Of a stretch of 64,000 nucleotides of DNA, positions 44,808 through 54,900 are shown piece by piece. Source of the stretch: Mucilaginibacter xinganensis (GTDB taxonomy: Bacteria; Bacteroidota; Bacteroidia; Sphingobacteriales; Sphingobacteriaceae); NCBI GenBank assembly GCA_026225055.1, contig JAMFSA010000076.1, positions 1 to 64,000 on the forward strand. Reading direction: 5' to 3'. The first letter of the stretch is position 1. Every line of letters starts with the position of its first letter. A program made the translations under genes and the position numbers. The notes beneath the pieces are model-generated. The model was not told the DNA's origin, did no database searches, and saw only the letters and a program-made list of their open reading frames with translations.

Positions 44808-47168
44808 TTATTTCTTCAATTCATTAACGGGCGCTTTTGGTATAAGAACATGTTGCAGTTTTTGCGCTACAAAATCTTTAGCTACAGTAAAGCTTGCTGT
44901 TTTTTTAATATTTGCTGATGAAGCGCCAACTTTAACCACATAATTACCTGCATCAACTATCCACGAAGCTGTTGCAGTATTATACGATGCCAGGTCATCG
45001 GCATTAATGGTAAACGATAGCTGTTGCGATTCGCCCGGGTTAAGCAATTTGGTTTTTACAAATGCCTTTAACTCAATAACAGGCTTATTTAAGGTTTTTG
45101 CCGGGGCGCTTATGTATAGCTGGGTAATTTCCTTACCGGCCACTTTACCGCTATTGGTTACCGTAATATGCGCGGTAATTGATTTGCCATTAAAGCTGGC
45201 ATCGCTTAATGTTAAATTACCGTAATCAAAAATAGTGTATGATAATCCGTAGCCAAATTCATAAGCCGGTTTAATGTTGAATGTGGTGTAATAACGGTAG
45301 CCAACATAAATCCCTTCATCATAAGTAACCTGAGCCGGATTCCCCATTAACGGATTGGCTGGTGTTTTACTATCCCTTGGCAACTCCTTACCCGGGAAAT
45401 TACGTGCCGATGGCACATCGCTATATTTAGCAGGAAATGTAATAGCCAGCTTCCCCGATGGATTAACTTTGCCGCTCAATACATCAGCAATAGCATCGCC
45501 TCCTTCAAGGCCGGGTTGCCATGCCAGTAAAATGGCATCGGCCTTATCGCGCCAGCTTTCAACCTCAACTACACCGCCTATATTTAATATCACAATTACC
45601 TTTTTTCCTTTGGCATGAAAAGCATTGCTGATCATCATTAAATTTTGTGCCTCAATTGCCGTTAATGTAAAATCATCGGTTACTTTCCGGTCGCCACCTT
45701 CGCCCGCGTTACGGCCTATGGTAACAATTGCTACATCTGTGTTTTCAACTTTGTTTTCTAAAAGAGCGCTTGTTAGCGTCATTTCAGCAATCGGTTTCGG
45801 TGTAAGAAACGCGATCTTTGGTTTCGGGCGGTTAGCTTTAGCCACAGCAATATATTTTTGATAGGTCGATTGTAGTGATGCGTCAACCGCATAACCTGCA
45901 TTTGCCAGTCCTTGGTTTAATGATATCACATAAGGCTTATTTACATCGCCGCTACCAGTACCGCCGGCAATAAGATCATAAGAAGTGTTGCCAAAAAGCG
46001 ATACCTTTTTACCCGAAGAAAGTGGTAACGATGCATCGTTATTCTTAAGCAATACCATGCCTTCAGTTGCTGCCATACGGCTAACCTCTGCATCCTTTTT
46101 CAGATCGGGCTTGTCAGAGTATTTGTAGTTATTAAAAGCAGGGGATTTCAATATAATATTAAGTATCCGGGTTACATTTTCATCCAATTGCCGCTCGCTT
46201 ATCTTGCCATCATTAATAGCCGCTAACATATCTTTAGTTTGCGCCAGGGTGCCGGGCATTATCATATCATTGCCCGCATTTACCTGCGCAACTATGTCTT
46301 TCCCACCAAACCAATCTGTCATCACAAAACCTTTAAAGCCCCACTCGTTTCTTAAAACGGTTGTCAGCAGGTCTTTGCTTTCTGATGTGTATGTGCCGTT
46401 AATCAGGTTATATGACGACATAACCGTCCATGGTTGTGATTTGCTGAGCGCTATTTCAAAACCTTTCAGATAGATCTCGCGCAACGCTCTTTCGCTAACC
46501 TGCGTGTTTAACTGCATACGGTTAAACTCCTGGTTATTGGCAGCAAAATGCTTTAATGATGTACCTACATTATTGCTTTGTATCCCATTAACAAAATTGG
46601 CCGCCATGTTACCTGCAATCACAGGGTCTTCAGAGTAGTACTCAAAATTACGCCCGCCCAAGGGGTTACGCTGTATGTTCATACCAGGTGCAAGCAAAAT
46701 ATCAATGCCATATTCATGCACTTCGGTACCAAAGGCAATGCCTACTTTTTTTACCAATGAAGTATCCCAGCTCGATGCCAGTAAGGTAGCTACAGGGAAG
46801 CCTGTTGCGTAATAAGTACCGCTGTCGTTCTTCCTTTTTGGGTTGATCCGCACACCTGCAGGCCCGTCAGATAAAACTATCGAAGGAATTCCCAAACGCG
46901 GGATAGCATGTGTGCGCCCGGCAGCTCCGGGCACTTTTTCAGGTACTTTTGCATCATCCAAATCCTCCGGCGGTAAAACACCGGCAGGGATGCCGTCGTA
47001 ATTCATACCCATACCTACTATTAATTTTACCTTTTCTTCGTGGGTCATGGCTGCAACTACATCTTTAACCGGGCTGATACCTAATTGGGGTATTGTAGTT
47101 GTTTTATTTGATGAGCATGAAACCATCAGCATTAATAACGCTGCAATTGAAAATTGACTTTTCTTCAT
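44808..47168 (-). CDS. GH3 family beta-glycosidase lipoprotein
   Basis: This 786-residue lipoprotein has lipobox MVSC (Cys18). A GH3 N-terminal barrel (about 60-370) contains the nucleophile Asp285 in FVMTDWFGG, and RNPLGGRNFEYYSEDP and SLKHFAANNQEFNR are typical substrate-site segments. The GH3 C-terminal alpha/beta domain (about 385-640) and a fibronectin III-like domain (about 690-765) follow. I chose ATG 47168; a longer frame to 47288 would put 40 non-signal residues before the lipoprotein signal and cross the probable operator. Such enzymes release terminal beta-linked glucose or xylose. It diverges from a Nudix-type regulator gene. Confidence 0.92.
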   Translation of the reverse strand: MKKSQFSIAALLMLMVSCSSNKTTTIPQLGISPVKDVVAAMTHEEKVKLIVGMGMNYDGIPAGVLPPEDLDDAKVPEKVPGAAGRTHAIPRLGIPSIVLSDGPAGVRINPKRKNDSGTYYATGFPVATLLASSWDTSLVKKVGIAFGTEVHEYGIDILLAPGMNIQRNPLGGRNFEYYSEDPVIAGNMAANFVNGIQSNNVGTSLKHFAANNQEFNRMQLNTQVSERALREIYLKGFEIALSKSQPWTVMSSYNLINGTYTSESKDLLTTVLRNEWGFKGFVMTDWFGGKDIVAQVNAGNDMIMPGTLAQTKDMLAAINDGKISERQLDENVTRILNIILKSPAFNNYKYSDKPDLKKDAEVSRMAATEGMVLLKNNDASLPLSSGKKVSLFGNTSYDLIAGGTGSGDVNKPYVISLNQGLANAGYAVDASLQSTYQKYIAVAKANRPKPKIAFLTPKPIAEMTLTSALLENKVENTDVAIVTIGRNAGEGGDRKVTDDFTLTAIEAQNLMMISNAFHAKGKKVIVILNIGGVVEVESWRDKADAILLAWQPGLEGGDAIADVLSGKVNPSGKLAITFPAKYSDVPSARNFPGKELPRDSKTPANPLMGNPAQVTYDEGIYVGYRYYTTFNIKPAYEFGYGLSYTIFDYGNLTLSDASFNGKSITAHITVTNSGKVAGKEITQLYISAPAKTLNKPVIELKAFVKTKLLNPGESQQLSFTINADDLASYNTATASWIVDAGNYVVKVGASSANIKKTASFTVAKDFVAQKLQHVLIPKAPVNELKK

Positions 47169-47234
47169 AATTGAAATTATTGGGTACCGGTTTATAATTT
47201 TATGTAGATGGCAGGTTAATTGGCAAGAATAAGT

Positions 47235-47267
47235 TTTATTATTGCTTCTTATTGAAGCAATAATAAA
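47235..47267. promoter_or_regulatory. Perfect 14-bp inverted repeat, candidate operator
   Basis: tttattattgcttc (47235-47248) and gaagcaataataaa (47254-47267) are perfect complements around TTATT. The site lies in the 151-base gap between the GH3 gene and the divergent Nudix-type regulator, which is the obvious binder. It has no following T-run, so a terminator is unlikely. Confidence 0.7.
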
Positions 47268-47306
47268 GTGTTTAAATGAATATTCCAAATTTTATTATTT
47301 GAATGA

Positions 47307-47314
47307 TACATTTG
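47307..47314 (+). promoter_or_regulatory. -7 box TACATTTG of the Nudix-type regulator
   Basis: An exact match to TAnnTTTG ends five bases before the start codon at 47320, as in the helicase gene, so the message would be nearly leaderless. No matching -33 TTG is seen. Confidence 0.4.
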
Positions 47315-47319
47315 CATAA

Positions 47320-48057
47320 ATGAGCATAGCTGAAAAGATCATATCCCGCAGCAAGGAACTATGGGAAACCTGTATCCCGCATTTATCTGTTGACAATGTG
47401 ATATTTGGGTTTAAGGATGGCAAATTGAATGTTTTATTGTTAGAGATAACCGAAGACCATAAGTGGATTTTACCGGGCGGTTATGTTAAAAAACAAGAGA
47501 ATGTTAATGATGCTGTAAAACGCGTTTTAAAAGAGCGTGCCAATGTGGACGATGTGTTTCTGCACCAATTCAGCACATTTGGGGATGTTAACCGCTCGGA
47601 GAGCTTTTTTGAGGGTTATCCGGATGATCTTTGGAACAAACAGCGTTTTATATCCACCAGTTATTATGCTTTGGTTGATCATACTAAGGTAATACCGGTT
47701 GCTGATGAATTTTCTACCGCGTGTGAATGGAAACTGGTTGATAACCTGCCTGAACTGGTGATGGATCACCGGAGAATTGTTGATAAAGCTTTACAGGCTT
47801 TGCAGGAACAATTGAGCTATAAACCTATAGGCTATAATTTATTACCCGAAGAGTTTACTTTAACTGAATTGCAGAGTTTATACGAAGCAATATTAGGCAC
47901 GCAGCTGAACCGGGGTAACTTCTATCGCCGCATAATGAAGTTTGATATATTGATAAAGCTGCCAAAAACGAGAAAAGGTGGGGCGCATAAGGCACCTGAT
48001 TTGTACAAGTTTGATGTGGTTAAATACGAGGCATCATTAAATAACTTTAGCTGGTAA
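47320..48057 (+). CDS. NrtR/AraR-type transcription regulator with degenerate Nudix domain
   Basis: This 245-residue protein has a Nudix-like domain (about 20-155) and a C-terminal winged helix (about 170-240, YNLLPEEFTLTELQSLYEAILG, RKGGAHKAPDLYKFD). The Nudix box reads G-x5-E-x7-R-V-L-K-E-R where R-E-U-x-E-E is required. Two catalytic acids are thus lost, and it should bind a ligand without cleaving it. That is the pattern of Bacteroidota regulators such as AraR of B. thetaiotaomicron, which senses a pentose. The divergent GH3 gene and the inverted repeat between them suggest it controls that enzyme. It overlaps the next gene tail-to-tail by 11 bases. Confidence 0.88.
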   Translation: MSIAEKIISRSKELWETCIPHLSVDNVIFGFKDGKLNVLLLEITEDHKWILPGGYVKKQENVNDAVKRVLKERANVDDVFLHQFSTFGDVNRSESFFEGYPDDLWNKQRFISTSYYALVDHTKVIPVADEFSTACEWKLVDNLPELVMDHRRIVDKALQALQEQLSYKPIGYNLLPEEFTLTELQSLYEAILGTQLNRGNFYRRIMKFDILIKLPKTRKGGAHKAPDLYKFDVVKYEASLNNFSW

Positions 48058-48670
48058 TATCGTTTTTTATTTGCGGCTGATAGCCCGCGCGGAAAGCATT
48101 GATAGTTGACTTTGGCGTTAGTACGGTTACATTTTCTGAAACTGGCAGCGGAATGCCTTTATCATACCCAAAGGGCGTCCAATGATAAATATGCTGCCCG
48201 GCCAATAAATAGGGCTCATCTTCAATCCGGATAAACGTACCATCGGGAAGCTCTTTTATATTGGCGTCAAAAGTTATCTTTTTTCCCTTTCGGTCAATTC
48301 TTTCACTGTGTATGATGTCATCTATCGCGCGGATGGACGTTTTTTTATCAAAACCATATTCAGGGTTACCTTTTATCCAAAGGGATTTAAAACGGTTATA
48401 GGCATCCCGGCGGCATTCAAAACAAGGACGGTGACCGGCAGCAAAAGCAGTTGCCTCATCCATAAAAAACAATTCGGTATAAAGGTTGGGTGCCATTACC
48501 TGCCTGCACCGGTCTTTAAATTCAAGCACACAAATAAGCCAGGCTTTAAGTTTAAAAGGCCTCAGTATGTGTTTGCCTGCACCGTGCAGTTGCCCGCGGT
48601 TACCCATCCATGTGCCACGTGCGCTGGTGCTGATGATATTTCCAATTGGGTCTACACGATTTTGTAACAT
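48047..48670 (-). CDS. Conserved-looking hypothetical protein with RPCFECRR motif
   Basis: I do not recognise this 207-residue protein. It has no signal peptide or membrane span. Visible features are GNRGQLHG near residue 25, an acidic-aromatic middle (YTELFFMDEATAFAAGHRPCFECRRDAYNRF) with a Cys-x-x-Cys pair that could bind a metal, and a C-terminal beta-rich part (ELPDGTFIRIEDEPYLLAGQHIYHWTPFGYD). Its 3' end overlaps the regulator gene by 11 bases, which limits independent change of both ends. A nucleic-acid-related role is conceivable but unsupported. Confidence 0.65.
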   Translation of the reverse strand: MLQNRVDPIGNIISTSARGTWMGNRGQLHGAGKHILRPFKLKAWLICVLEFKDRCRQVMAPNLYTELFFMDEATAFAAGHRPCFECRRDAYNRFKSLWIKGNPEYGFDKKTSIRAIDDIIHSERIDRKGKKITFDANIKELPDGTFIRIEDEPYLLAGQHIYHWTPFGYDKGIPLPVSENVTVLTPKSTINAFRAGYQPQIKNDITS

Positions 48671-48743
48671 ATGATGTTTAAAAAACTAAGATTTGAATAG
48701 TAATTGATTTTATATTAAACCTGATATTGCGCTAAAAAATAAT

Positions 48744-48802
48744 TTATTGCAATTGTTGCAGATATTACTAATGATCAACATTTTCTTATTGCAATTGTTG
48801 CA
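48744..48802. repeat. Two 17-bp direct repeats with internal dyad, 42 bp apart
   Basis: ttattgcaattgttgca occurs exactly at 48744-48760 and 48786-48802. Each copy contains the dyad TGCAA-TTG-TTGCA. The 42-bp spacing equals four helical turns, so two dimers would bind the same face. They lie in the 362-base gap between the hypothetical gene and the membrane regulator gene and could control either or both. Confidence 0.65.
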
Positions 48803-49032
48803 TATATAAACCTATATTTAGTATTATTAATTGGTATAATAAGTATAAATATGTTGGTAATTTATTAGCCAATTTGGTAATGATCGCCAATTAATAATAC
48901 TGTAATTCAGGTTATTTATAACAAGCGCGGGCAAACATATATAAATTGCTGTTTTTTCGCTCTTTAAATTCTAATTTAGCACCATAAACTGGTATACGAA
49001 AACTATACAAATAAAAAAACGTAAAACTCTGA

Positions 49033-51579
49033 ATGCGAGAATCTGATAACTTTTTATTGGTCAACATTAAAATTTATAGAATTGCTTTTTTCTTACTTTT
49101 ACTATTTCATTTAACAGGTGCGCATGCCCAGGGCTTAATGTTTAATTCAAACGATAGCCTGTTAAACAAGCGCACATCTTATACTGTTTTTAATACTAAT
49201 GCCCCTTTGTTCCGGGATAATTTATCCATCAACTTTGATCTTTCATTGTGGGATAATAAAAACCTTGGTTATATTTTTAATCTATCGAGTAAAAGTAATT
49301 CCTATAGTTTAAGCTACCTGTATTTTAGTGGTGTGGGTTATTTATACTTTAATATTGATAGAAAAAGCAACAAGCTGAAAATAGCTATACCGCAATCCCA
49401 ATTGCACAAACGCCAGTGGATAAAGGTAAGGGTTGATTTTAACCTGAAAGATGATAAGGCTGATGTTTATGTAGATAATGTAGTGTACCATGCCACGCAG
49501 TTAGGTTTGGATGATACTGTTACAGCTAAAATAGTATTTGGTAAAAACCAATATTATACCGAAGTGCCCGATATGGCTATCAAAAACCTGACAGTAGGCA
49601 ATGATGAAAAGAGTTTTTCATTTCCATTGAGTGAGTCGGCAGGTACGGTTGTTCATAATAGCGATGGCGATGAAACGGGGATAGTTGAAAATCCTGTCTG
49701 GCTTATCAATGATTCTTACTATTGGAAACTTGCGTACAAACATTCATTCACACAAGTTGCCGGCCTTAACTTTACGTCAATTGATAATAAGCTTTTCATA
49801 TTCACCCGCGACTCTATTATTTTTTACGATAGCGAAAACGGCAGTATTGTTGCATCGGCATTTAAAAAGCAATCGCCGGTGCCATTGTTATTAGGCAAAA
49901 GTATTTTTAATGCAAGGGAGAATAAGAATTATATATACGAGGTTTATCACGAGCACCCTACTGAACCCAGCGTAGCCTCACTGGATATGAAATCACTTAC
50001 CTGGAACGCCATAGGTAAAGTTGAATTTAATGGGCAAAGGCATCATCATAATATCTTTTATAACGCACCCCAGGATAGTATATACCTTTTTGGCGGCTAT
50101 GGCTCTTACAAGTATTATAATAACTTTTTTAAATATAACCCCGGAAACGATAAATGGGAGAAAGTTACTTTTAAAGGAGATACCATAACACCTCGTTTCT
50201 TTTCGGCGGTAAGCAATGTAAATAAGAATAATGAAGTGTATTTATTTGGAGGCTATGGTAATGAATCGGGCAACCAGGTAGTAGGGGGTACGCAATATTA
50301 TGATCTGTATTGTATAAACCTGCAAAACCATACCATAAAAAAATGCTGGGACATTCACCCGGCTAATGACGTTTTTGTACCTGCAAATAACCTGGTACTC
50401 TCTGATGACGGCAAATATTTTTATGCGATGTGCTATCCCCATGAGATATTTAAGACCAGTATTAAACTATACAGGTTTTCTATTAAGGATGGCTCGTACC
50501 AGGTAGTAAGCGCTGCTATACCGGTTATATCTGAGCGGATAGAAAGCGATATTAACCTATTCCTGAACAGTAAGACCAACCAGTTGCTATGTACCCTGCA
50601 GGAGTTTACTGATCCTAATAAATCAACAATAAAAGTATATTCATTGGCCTACCCGCCTGTAAGTAATGCTGGTTACCTGCAAACCGGTAAAATGGAAACC
50701 AGGTCTTTTATTAAATTAAAATACATTGGGGCGCTGATTATAATATTGCTTATTGGTGCATTTATATGGCTGTACAAACGGAGAAGGCCGCAACATGTTG
50801 CACTTGATATTGCTGAACCGGAAAATGAAGTGCTTGTTGAGGAGAAAATTGAAGAGCAAAAAACAAACTCAGTTTACCTGTTAGGAGAATTTATCGTTTT
50901 TGATAAAAAGGGCAGGGATATTACTTACCTGTTCAGCCCTAAAATTAAGCAGCTGTTTATCCTCATCTTATTAAACAGCAAGGAAAACAATGGCATAGGA
51001 TCTAAAAAAATATCGCAGCTTTTATGGCCTGATAAAGATATCGCCAAAACAAAAAATATAAAAGGCGTAACATTTAACCACCTGCGCAGCGCGATGGGGG
51101 ATATTGAGGGTATTGAGCTTACTTTTTTAAATGACATATATTTCTTTAATACTAATGACGCTTTCTTCTGTGATTATTACGTGGTAATAGATACCCTAAA
51201 GAGGACGCCGGGTACTGAGAAAGAAACATTAATTGCAGATAATTTTGAACTTATTAACCGCGGCTCGTTTTTAAGTGACATTGCTGATGTTTGGCTGGAT
51301 GATTTTAAGGTTAATTACGAAGAACTGGTAATGAATGAATTGCTGCCCCAGCTTGAGAAATCATATGCCGAAGAAAATTATAAAGTAGTATTAGAAATAA
51401 GTAAACTGATATTAAATACCGATCCTTTTAATGATACTGCTTTAAAGTACCAGTTAAAAAGCTACAGGAGATTAAAAGGTATTGATCACAGTAAAAAAAT
51501 ATACGATCAGTTTGTTGCCGAATACAAAAAATCTTTAGGTGTTGATTATCCTATCAGTCTGGATAAGATCTTGCATTAA
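49033..51579 (+). CDS. Membrane-spanning SARP/BTAD-like regulator with beta-propeller sensor
   Basis: This 848-residue protein has a signal or anchor (about 12-33) and a laminin G/concanavalin-like sandwich (about 40-210). A kelch/galactose-oxidase-type propeller follows (about 230-555; repeats such as DSIYLFGGYGSYKYYNNFFKYNPGNDKWEKV and NEVYLFGGYGNES). A membrane span (about 563-582, then KRRRP) leads to a cytoplasmic part with an OmpR-like winged helix (about 618-720) and a BTAD-like helical repeat domain (about 735-848). The outside part could bind a glycan and the inside part DNA, with no phosphorelay. It is followed by the SusC/SusD locus, its probable target, after 354 bases. Confidence 0.75.
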   Translation: MRESDNFLLVNIKIYRIAFFLLLLFHLTGAHAQGLMFNSNDSLLNKRTSYTVFNTNAPLFRDNLSINFDLSLWDNKNLGYIFNLSSKSNSYSLSYLYFSGVGYLYFNIDRKSNKLKIAIPQSQLHKRQWIKVRVDFNLKDDKADVYVDNVVYHATQLGLDDTVTAKIVFGKNQYYTEVPDMAIKNLTVGNDEKSFSFPLSESAGTVVHNSDGDETGIVENPVWLINDSYYWKLAYKHSFTQVAGLNFTSIDNKLFIFTRDSIIFYDSENGSIVASAFKKQSPVPLLLGKSIFNARENKNYIYEVYHEHPTEPSVASLDMKSLTWNAIGKVEFNGQRHHHNIFYNAPQDSIYLFGGYGSYKYYNNFFKYNPGNDKWEKVTFKGDTITPRFFSAVSNVNKNNEVYLFGGYGNESGNQVVGGTQYYDLYCINLQNHTIKKCWDIHPANDVFVPANNLVLSDDGKYFYAMCYPHEIFKTSIKLYRFSIKDGSYQVVSAAIPVISERIESDINLFLNSKTNQLLCTLQEFTDPNKSTIKVYSLAYPPVSNAGYLQTGKMETRSFIKLKYIGALIIILLIGAFIWLYKRRRPQHVALDIAEPENEVLVEEKIEEQKTNSVYLLGEFIVFDKKGRDITYLFSPKIKQLFILILLNSKENNGIGSKKISQLLWPDKDIAKTKNIKGVTFNHLRSAMGDIEGIELTFLNDIYFFNTNDAFFCDYYVVIDTLKRTPGTEKETLIADNFELINRGSFLSDIADVWLDDFKVNYEELVMNELLPQLEKSYAEENYKVVLEISKLILNTDPFNDTALKYQLKSYRRLKGIDHSKKIYDQFVAEYKKSLGVDYPISLDKILH

Positions 51580-51792
51580 CCGTTTATTAGCAACTGGTTG
51601 TTATTACCTGTAACCGGGGCATAAATGCCTGTGGGTTTATTATACCTTGCTTATATTATTCATTCCATAAATTCAATATTTATAAATAGCAAAAGCGCTA
51701 TTTATAGGTTTCTTTAACCGCCAGATAATATTTTTATCGGCTCACATCAATCCCCCTGGTTATTATTTAATGAGATTAATATGTTTTTTAGC

Positions 51793-51816
51793 TTATTAAC
51801 CCATTTATTAACCCAT
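51793..51816. promoter_or_regulatory. Tandem 12-bp repeat upstream of SusC, candidate operator
   Basis: ttattaacccat occurs twice back to back (51793-51804 and 51805-51816), and a shorter tandem ttaaccaa lies at 51912-51927 next to the SusC start. SARP and OmpR-type proteins bind tandem repeats with a period near 11 bp, so this suits the regulator encoded upstream. The rest of the 354-base gap 51580-51933 shows no gene or clear terminator. Confidence 0.5.
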
Positions 51817-51933
51817 TTTTTAATACTGCGCGGTCTATCATTGTGCTATCAAACCAAGTGAACAACCCTCCGTACCCGGCCGTCCTGGCCTCCGGTAGGT
51901 GATCACAAATTTTAACCAATTAACCAATTTATT

Positions 51934-54900
51934 ATGAAGAAAATTTTTACAAGTTGTGGCCGGCTTATTTCCCTTTGCCCGGCAAAACTAAAAGTTATCC
52001 GATCTCCGCACCTATCGCTATTGGTGTGTTTGTTACTGCTCCCCGCATTTATATTTGCGCAAAGCACTAACAAAATTCAGGGTACTGTTTCAGACGAAAA
52101 AGGCGACACCATGCCCGGCGTAAGTGTGATGATTAAAGGCACCACCTACGGCACCACTACCGATGTTTCCGGAAAATTCACCATCAGTGCCACCAAAGGC
52201 ACTACACTTGTTTTTACTTTTGTTAGTTACGGCAAAAAAGAAGTTGTTGTAGGCGACCAGCAAACAATAACTGTAAAATTAGCGCCTGCATCTTCCAACC
52301 TTGATGAGGTAGTAGTTGTAGGTTACGGTACGCAGAAAAAAGTATCATTAACAAGCGCGGTTACATCCATCAACGCTGCTGAAATTGTTACTACCAAAAA
52401 TGAGAACGTTGAAAACATGCTTACGGGTAAAGTTGCCGGTTTGCAGGTAGTACAAAACACTGCCGAACCAGGTGATTTCGCCAACAACATTTCCATAAGG
52501 GGAATGGGCAACCCGTTGATCGTTGTTGATGGTGTTGAAATGCCGGATTTCAGCGTTACCGGCGGTAATGGCGATAACAGCGTAGGCTCAAGCAATATCT
52601 TAACCAGGCTTGATCCAAATGACATCGAGAGCGTATCCGTATTAAAAGATGCTGCCGCCTCTGTTTACGGTGTTAAAGCTGCAAATGGTGTTATTTTAAT
52701 CACCACTAAAAAAGGCAAGGCAGGTTCATTACAGCTTACATACTCAGGTACATTTGGTTCACAAGTGCCATCAGGTTTACCAAAACCGGTTGACGCTACA
52801 CAATACATGACGCTTGTTAACCAGCAATCACAACACCAGGCTAATGGCGGCAGGATAATTTACAGTCCTGCGGATTTTGCAGCTTATGCCGATGGCTCAA
52901 AACAAAGTACTGACTGGTATGATGCGGTTTTCAAAAAATCGGCCATGCAGGAGCAGCACAATTTAACTGCTACAGGTGGTACTGAAAACACCCAATACCT
53001 GTTAAGCGCGGGCTTTACCGATCAGGATGGCCTTTTAACCAGCAACGATCTTGACTATAAACGTTACAATGTACGCTCAAATGTTACCAGTAAAATTGGT
53101 AAAAACATAACGGTTAACTTAAACCTGAGCGCCATAATGGATCAAAAGAATTCTCCGGCTGAACCTTTTTGGTACACCACCAGGGAAACATGGCGTGAAT
53201 TACCTACCGAAACTTTTTACGCTAACAATAACCCGATGTACTTATGGCAGGGTAGCGTTGATGGTGGTAACCCATTAGCTTATGGAAATTCAGATGTCAA
53301 TGGTTACAGTACCCAAAATAATAAATTCTTCAACGGATCTCTTAGCATTGATTACAAGATTCCGTTTGTTGATGGCCTAACCTTAAAAGGATTATATAGT
53401 TTCAATGACCAGATACAGGATAATAAGATGTATCAGCAATCATATAACCTGTATACTTATGATTCATCAACACAAACCTATATTGCGCATCAGAACAATA
53501 CACCAGGTTCTGTTACCAGGCAGTATTATAATTATCCGCAAAATACAGATCAGCTGTCATTAAACTATGCGCACTCTTTTGGCAAACATAACTTAAGTGC
53601 ATTATTGCTTTATGAAGGTAATGAGCAAAGCGCCGACAACTTTGAAGATTACAGGCAGCTTGCAATACCTGTAGATCAATTAATTGCAGGTAACAGTGCA
53701 TTGCAAAACGCAACACAAACTACAAATGGTTTGTCTGACTATGCAACTAACTCCGTTGTAGGCAGGGTTACTTATGATTATGCCGGAAAATACCTGGGCG
53801 AATTCAGTTTCAGGAATGATCAGTCATCAAAATTTGCACCGGGCCAAAAATCAGGGTTTTTCCCTTCAGGTTCTGTGGGATGGCGTATTTCTGATGAGGA
53901 TTTCTGGAAAAATTCATCAGCATTATCATTTATTGATAACTTAAAGTTCCGCGCATCATATGGTGTTTTGGGCGACGATGGTACTTTGTTCTACCAGTTC
54001 CTGAGCGGGTATAACTATCCGGCAAATGGCTCAAACAACCAGTTGCCTACAGGTGCGGTATTTGGCAACAACTTTGTAAATGCCGTACAAAGCACAGGTT
54101 TGCCAAACCCTAATGTAACCTGGTCAACCTCGCATACTTTTGACGTAGGTGCAGATATCGATTTATGGAAAGGTTTACTAGGCATTACTTTCGATTATTT
54201 TATACGCAACAGAACAGGCTTACTGGCAACATCAGTATTACAGGTGCCTGATGTACTTGGTGCTACATTACCGGAGGAAAACATTAACGGCGACAGAACT
54301 AAAGGCTTTGACTTTGAAATTAGTCACCATTATCATATTGGTAAATTCTCATACAATATAAAAGGTACTTTCTCATACACCAATACCATGAATACCACAT
54401 ATGCTGAATCTCAGCATGGTAATTCTTATCTTGATTGGTTAAATAATCAAGCCAACAGGAATCAGGGTATACAATGGGGTTATGGCAGTGCCGGCCAATA
54501 CCAAAACTATGGCCAAATTGTTAACAGCCCTGTTTACGTAAACCGTGGTACCGTGGTAGGTGATTATAATTACCAGGATTGGAACGGCGACGGGCAGATT
54601 GATGGTAACGATAATCATCCAATAGCTTATGGCGGTAATCCAAACGGCCTGCCGGCAGTTCCAAAAATAACTTATGGTTTAACATTAGGTGGTTCATATG
54701 ATGGATTTGACATCAGTATGCTATGGCAGGGAACCGGAATGTATAGTGTTTCTTATATCGAGCAATTAAACATCCCGTTATGGGGCGGTGGCAGCGCGTT
54801 AACGCAGTTCATGAATGATTATCACCCTGCTGATCCTAATGCCGATCCATACAACCCGAATACAGTATGGGTACCAGGCCATTTTGCTTATACCGGTACT

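Noticed and set aside
47235..47267. The 14-bp inverted repeat as a terminator
   Set aside because: It lies between divergent start codons and has no T-run on either side.
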